A stretch of DNA of 64,000 nucleotides from Hydractinia symbiolongicarpus (lineage: Eukaryota > Cnidaria > Hydrozoa > Anthoathecata > Hydractiniidae): assembly GCF_029227915.1 (NCBI RefSeq), contig NC_079886.1, positions 8,742,001-8,806,000 of the forward strand. The letters are read 5' to 3'. The notes beneath the pieces are model-generated. The model did not search any database. It saw only the letters and a program-made list of their open reading frames with translations, and was not told the origin of the DNA. Shown here one piece after another: positions 60,320-64,000 of the stretch. The stretch's first letter is position 1. Every line of letters starts with the position of its first letter. A program made the position numbers and the translations under genes.

Positions 60320-61054
60320 CTAAAGAGCAACAAATAATATTACAACAATAACCATCATTAGAACAAGGGCGATTAAAACATAAGTTTGTTTTTTGTCATC
60401 TGCTAATCGTAACATCTTCTCAACACGAACAAGTACGGTTTGAAGTTTAGAGTCAGTTTGGTCAATTTCGTGACCTAGTCCATCCAGGATTATAGCCTGT
60501 TCTTCAAGTTCATTACCAATTTGTTGTCCCATTGATTTTAAAACACCAACAGAATGACTAACATGCTCCATTTGATTATCTTGTTGACTCATAAGAACCT
60601 GTTGCTGTTGTTGCTGTTCATTTATATATCTTTGGTTGGATTGAACAAATTCATTGTCAAGTTTTTCATATTTATTCCCTGAGTGTCTTGACAATAGAGC
60701 ATTGCGTGTTCCCTTTTCGACAGTTGCGCTTGTTTCAGGGCTTAGTAAATGTTGTTTTATAAGTTCAGTGCTACTCCTCGTGTTCTTTATAAACTGTTTT
60801 CTTTCCTCAATATCATTTAGTGTTAAATGAAACTTTGTTGGGTTTGATTCAACAATACTAACAGTTTCTGTAAGATCCTCTAAATCCCATTCAATACTTC
60901 TTATGTTATTTTTAATTTCATTTGTAGTCCAAGTAAATTCTTCTTTACCGACAGCTTTTGAGTCTAACAAATCTCTCCATCTTAAGTGTAATTTATTGAC
61001 ATTATTTAAAGCTCTCTCTACCTCTTCTTTTACAACAAAAAATGGATCTTCCAT
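60320..61054 (-). CDS. STX6: Syntaxin-6, Golgi/endosomal Qc-SNARE
   Basis: 244 residues in one exon. The N-terminal three-helix bundle opens MEDPFFVVKEEVERALN, the family signature (syntaxin-6 N domain, about residues 5-103). A Gln-rich linker (QQQQQQ, 147-152) precedes the SNARE motif (about 157-220) with the zero-layer Gln at 186 in NELEEQAIIL. A single C-terminal membrane anchor covers 224-244, with no signal peptide, as for tail-anchored SNAREs. The protein drives endosome to trans-Golgi fusion with Qa/Qb/R partners. It is divergent from the LSM12-like gene with about 540 bp between starts. Human STX6 has many introns; this copy has none but shows no poly-A trace. Confidence 0.93.
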   Translation of the reverse strand: MEDPFFVVKEEVERALNNVNKLHLRWRDLLDSKAVGKEEFTWTTNEIKNNIRSIEWDLEDLTETVSIVESNPTKFHLTLNDIEERKQFIKNTRSSTELIKQHLLSPETSATVEKGTRNALLSRHSGNKYEKLDNEFVQSNQRYINEQQQQQQVLMSQQDNQMEHVSHSVGVLKSMGQQIGNELEEQAIILDGLGHEIDQTDSKLQTVLVRVEKMLRLADDKKQTYVLIALVLMMVIVVILFVAL

Positions 61055-61594
61055 TATCTATAAGGTATATACTAAAAAATTTTCTTTAAACCTGTTCGTT
61101 CTACTATTTTTTTTCTGTTTTGTAATCGCTACAGCTGCCCCCTCATTATTTATGTCTGTGTTTATGTTAACACGGTTGATTCTGTATTAAAAGAATTAAT
61201 ACCAAATAGGCCGGTAAACTAGAAAGAGCACATGATTTTAGTAAAGCCTGATGATGATAAAAGTATTGGATTAAATACAATTATTCAAAAACATTACATA
61301 AAATTTATTAGGAAGACTATGTAAAATTTTTAGTCAAATAGGGGAAATAATGTTAGGTAATTTGTCAAATTGGTGAAGTAATAAAACTATTTAAAAAATT
61401 AAAACAGAAAAAGAAAAAAAAGTTCGAAATATGTAGACCTATTACATGTAGGGTCTGGAGTGAAATATTATTATCTTTAATATTTCATATCAGGGCCTTA
61501 AAACAAATGACAAAAAATTATTAAAAGTAAAATCAAAGTCGGGATCACGAAGTGCTAGTTTGATGGACAGCGTGGACCCGAAAAGAAGTTCAAA
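61055..61594. promoter_or_regulatory. Shared divergent promoter region, syntaxin-6 / LSM12-like
   Basis: 540 bp between two start codons on opposite strands. No TATA box is evident. Any bidirectional activity is inferred from layout only. Confidence 0.5.
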
Positions 61595-61742
61595 ATGGCT
61601 GCTGGAAGTGATGCTGCGAGCGAAAAGAAAAAGTCAGTTACTATTCAACCAGGATCTGTCATTCGCTGTAAAACAAATTTTGGTGAATCCTTTGAGGGTG
61701 AAGTAATGGGATATGACGAGGAAACTAAAGCAGTTGTAATCA
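61595..61742 (+). CDS. LSM12: LSM12-like protein, first exon only
   Basis: The ATG at 61,595 gives 49 residues before a GT donor at 61,743 (exon ends after one base of a codon). The reading has an alanine/lysine-rich start and then SVIRCKTNFGESFEGEVMGY, which resembles the Lsm domain start of LSM12 (a G-x-x-V-x-C...GEV pattern). LSM12 proteins bind RNA through an Lsm fold and an anticodon-binding-like domain. No second exon is recognisable before the window ends, so the gene continues to the right. Only one short exon supports the call. Confidence 0.6.
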
Positions 61743-62506
61743 GTATCTTTTCCTATTTAGTTTTCTATTGAAGTTTTAGAATGAATCTGTCCATCTGTGT
61801 TGTTGACATAATTTTTTACAAAAAAATACTATATTTTGCTCTAGCTATATTAACAAATTTCAGGATTTTAACGTGTACATGCAATGCAATATATTTATTT
61901 GGCACAATACAGGGAGTATTTAATTAAAACTCTTGTATATTCTCAGATTCTCAGATTATTTAGCCTAGCTATAGTTAGCTAATTAAGCTTTCTTCTTCGA
62001 GTTGATAAAATGAGTTTCTCTTAAACAAAAGCTAGCTAGGGGTTATTATGCTTGAAATTATTTTATCGTTTTCAACAAAAAGAAAATGACAAAGATGTTT
62101 AAATACACTAAGTACAATTGCCTCTATTAGTAATCAAGGTTTAAATGTTCTACAAAGGAATTATATACCATGCAAATCAATTGCAGTGAGAATTTTTCAC
62201 TGCAGTTATAGCTAAAATATTGTAGTCAAATTTGTATAAAAATTTAAATAATTGTATAGCTGTTCTTGTTCTGCCCGGATAATAAACGCTGCCCTCATTA
62301 AGTACTGCAGCTTGCCCTGGTTAAGAACAGGGCAGAGAATATATAATCAGGGCAACATAATCAGAGCCGGCTTATATACAATATTTTTATATTATTTCTC
62401 ACTTATTATAGAACGCATATAATCGGGAAGGCCGGATTATGTATGACAGTCAAATATTATTCGACACTTTAGAACAAATATAATCTGGGCAGACCACTTT
62501 TATAAC
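61743..62506. other. LSM12-like intron 1, proximal part
   Basis: AT-rich; 62,270-62,500 has scattered pieces (ATAATCAGGGCA, CTGCCCGG) related to the terminal repeats of the element at 63,319. No exon is seen. Confidence 0.45.
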
Positions 62507-62965
62507 GAGGGTGCCGATAAGCCGCATACGCCGTAAAAAGTGCGGGCGTTTTCAGGCGAGTTCGGCGTTTTGAAAAAAAATCAAGTATTTGCCCGAAAAC
62601 CCTCGAATAGACCCGAACAATGCCCGAAGAAGAAAAGAAAAACAGACACTAATGATTCAAAAAACTATAAAAATTAAAATAAACTTACTACGTGGTAGCG
62701 AAGTTCTTAAAAGAACTGTTTTTGATAGTTTAAAATAAGATTTACTTGATGAATAACTTATATATAAACTTTATAACTCCTTTATCTTCAGGCGCCTTCT
62801 TCCAACTATCGTCCGCATGGTATGTTTACAAGGAATTGCATTTCGGTAATGTTACGGGCAAGTTCGGGAAAGTGTGGGCGGTTTCCCGGCGACAACCGCC
62901 AATTTAATTCGAAAAGTCGCCTGAACTTGCCCTTATATATGCGTTTGCGACTTATCGGCACCCTC
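62507..62965. mobile_element. MITE with GAGGGTGCCGATAAG ends
   Basis: Inverted terminal repeats GAGGGTGCCGATAAGCCGCA and the reverse complement of GAGGGTGCCGATAAGTCGCA; 459 bp, internally rich in GCCCGAA-type words, with no coding. Flanks do not show an obvious target duplication. A partial relative lies at 63,440-63,560. Confidence 0.72.
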
Positions 62966-63318
62966 TTCTTTTATATCATTGTCATCATTTCTGACAAGCA
63001 AATAGCCCTGGTGGCAAAGTTGTTGTTGTTCTCAAATGAAGGGAAATTTTGTGGCAAATACTAAATTTTGGGATTCACAAGTTTAATAACTTTTCACCAA
63101 ACTTAATTCCCGCAAAAAGAATAATTTAGGTTCCATGAAATTTATAGTTATTTCAAAGTATTTTATGTTGAAATGTATTTACTACAAGAGTACTTTATAC
63201 TAGAAGTACATCGAGACTTTTTTCTTTCACCATGTCTAGTTTTTAGGGGTGTTCTATTGTCCAGAGAATGTTTAATTCACAAAAGTTCAAAGAAAATGCC
63301 AATCACAGCCTTAGCGTT

Positions 63319-63973
63319 CATAATCTGGTCATCACGATATAACCAGTGCAAAAACAACATAATCAGACCATGTGTACATAACCCGGCTGTCCCGGTTGTA
63401 AACAGACCGTTTTCGCAATCTGGGCAGAACATTCTGCCCACGAGGGTGCTGACTCGCCGTATATGTGAGGGTGGCTTCGGGCGTTTTTTCTGGTTTTGTT
63501 CAAGGTTTTCGTTTGTAACCGCCTGGAAAAGCCTAGACCCATCCAAAACCGTCTGAAATGCAACGCATCCAAGCTCATTGTTAAATTTTTTTTTGAGTAG
63601 AAGGAAGATGCTATTTTGTTGTTGTACTCTCAGTTTATTATTTGTGGGATTTTATTACATCTATTTATCGAATAAAAGATATAAAAAGCAGTTTTTTTCA
63701 GAACTTTGTCCTTCAACTGATCGACCTTAAAAGAATAAATTATACATGGTAATAAATGTTTAAAAAATGTTATTTTAGTTGATTCAGGTTTCTCCGCAAG
63801 AAATATTAAGATTTTTTTAAAAGCCTGGAAATTGCCAAAAGCCATATGGTTTTTGCGGCGTTTCTGTCCAGATTGCAAATGAGGCCTGTTTATAAACAGG
63901 ATGGCCAGATTATGTACACATGGCCTGATTATGCTTTTTTTTGCTCTGATTATGTTGTGGTGACTGAATTATG
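63319..63973. mobile_element. Long-TIR non-autonomous element
   Basis: About 105-bp inverted ends (63,319-63,425 and 63,866-63,973) share CATAAT(C/T), CATAATCAG, CATGTGTACATAA and GCAATCTGG in order. The interior contains a piece of the GAGGGTGC(C/T)GA-type MITE. No transposase is coded. Confidence 0.72.
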
Positions 63974-64000
63974 AACATTGAAAACTAGGCATGGCTAAAA

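Overview
This window is eukaryotic, AT-rich, intron-bearing DNA dense in repeats. An intact cullin-1, a syntaxin-6, an otopetrin, CR1-like LINEs, Helitrons and foldback elements together suggest an early-branching animal, most likely a cnidarian (inference; no marker decides it). No rRNA, tRNA gene or CRISPR array was seen.

Left third (1-14 kb), nested mobile DNA. A pogo-type DDE transposase gene on the minus strand is cut in two: its C-terminal part is at 676-892 and its catalytic part at 13,320-13,885. The 12.4-kb insert between them starts with a 5'-truncated CR1-like LINE (892-4137) that ends in an (AAT)n tail. Between that tail and a second same-orientation (AAT)n tract (12,985-13,321) lies the most unusual object here, an 8.6-kb element. 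It encodes a seven-exon superfamily-3 helicase-like protein, a small protein with SUMO-interaction-like motifs, and, converging on these, a tyrosine recombinase with an N-terminal zinc finger and a C-terminal Myb-like domain. It also holds two minisatellites made of the same heptamer, TTGTAAC, in opposite orientation and with the same 22-10-10-10 bp spacing. That looks like phased binding sites for an element protein. Both large genes carry frame breaks, so this copy looks dead, or the assembly has errors.

Middle (14-35 kb). The only intact host gene is an intronless otopetrin-family gene at 18.1-19.6 kb (minus). The rest is repeats: SINE copies, a Helitron cluster with head-to-tail junctions (20.0-23.2 kb), a decayed Ty3/Gypsy element (25.5-28.4 kb), a broken gene family of 24-residue repeats (28.5-29.7 kb, minus) and an 800-bp (CTT)n/(CTTTTT)n tract.

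Right half (35.7-64 kb), conserved host genes. Cullin-1 (plus, 21 coding exons, 762 codons) can be read completely. It converges on a six-exon minus-strand gene (59,307-49,707, 216 codons) that I identify as SPO16/C1orf146-like, a meiotic crossover factor; its exons are too short to show as long ORFs. Upstream of it are intronless syntaxin-6 (minus) and, divergent from that, the first exon of an LSM12-like gene that runs off the window. The introns hold Helitron, PIF/Harbinger and small foldback insertions.
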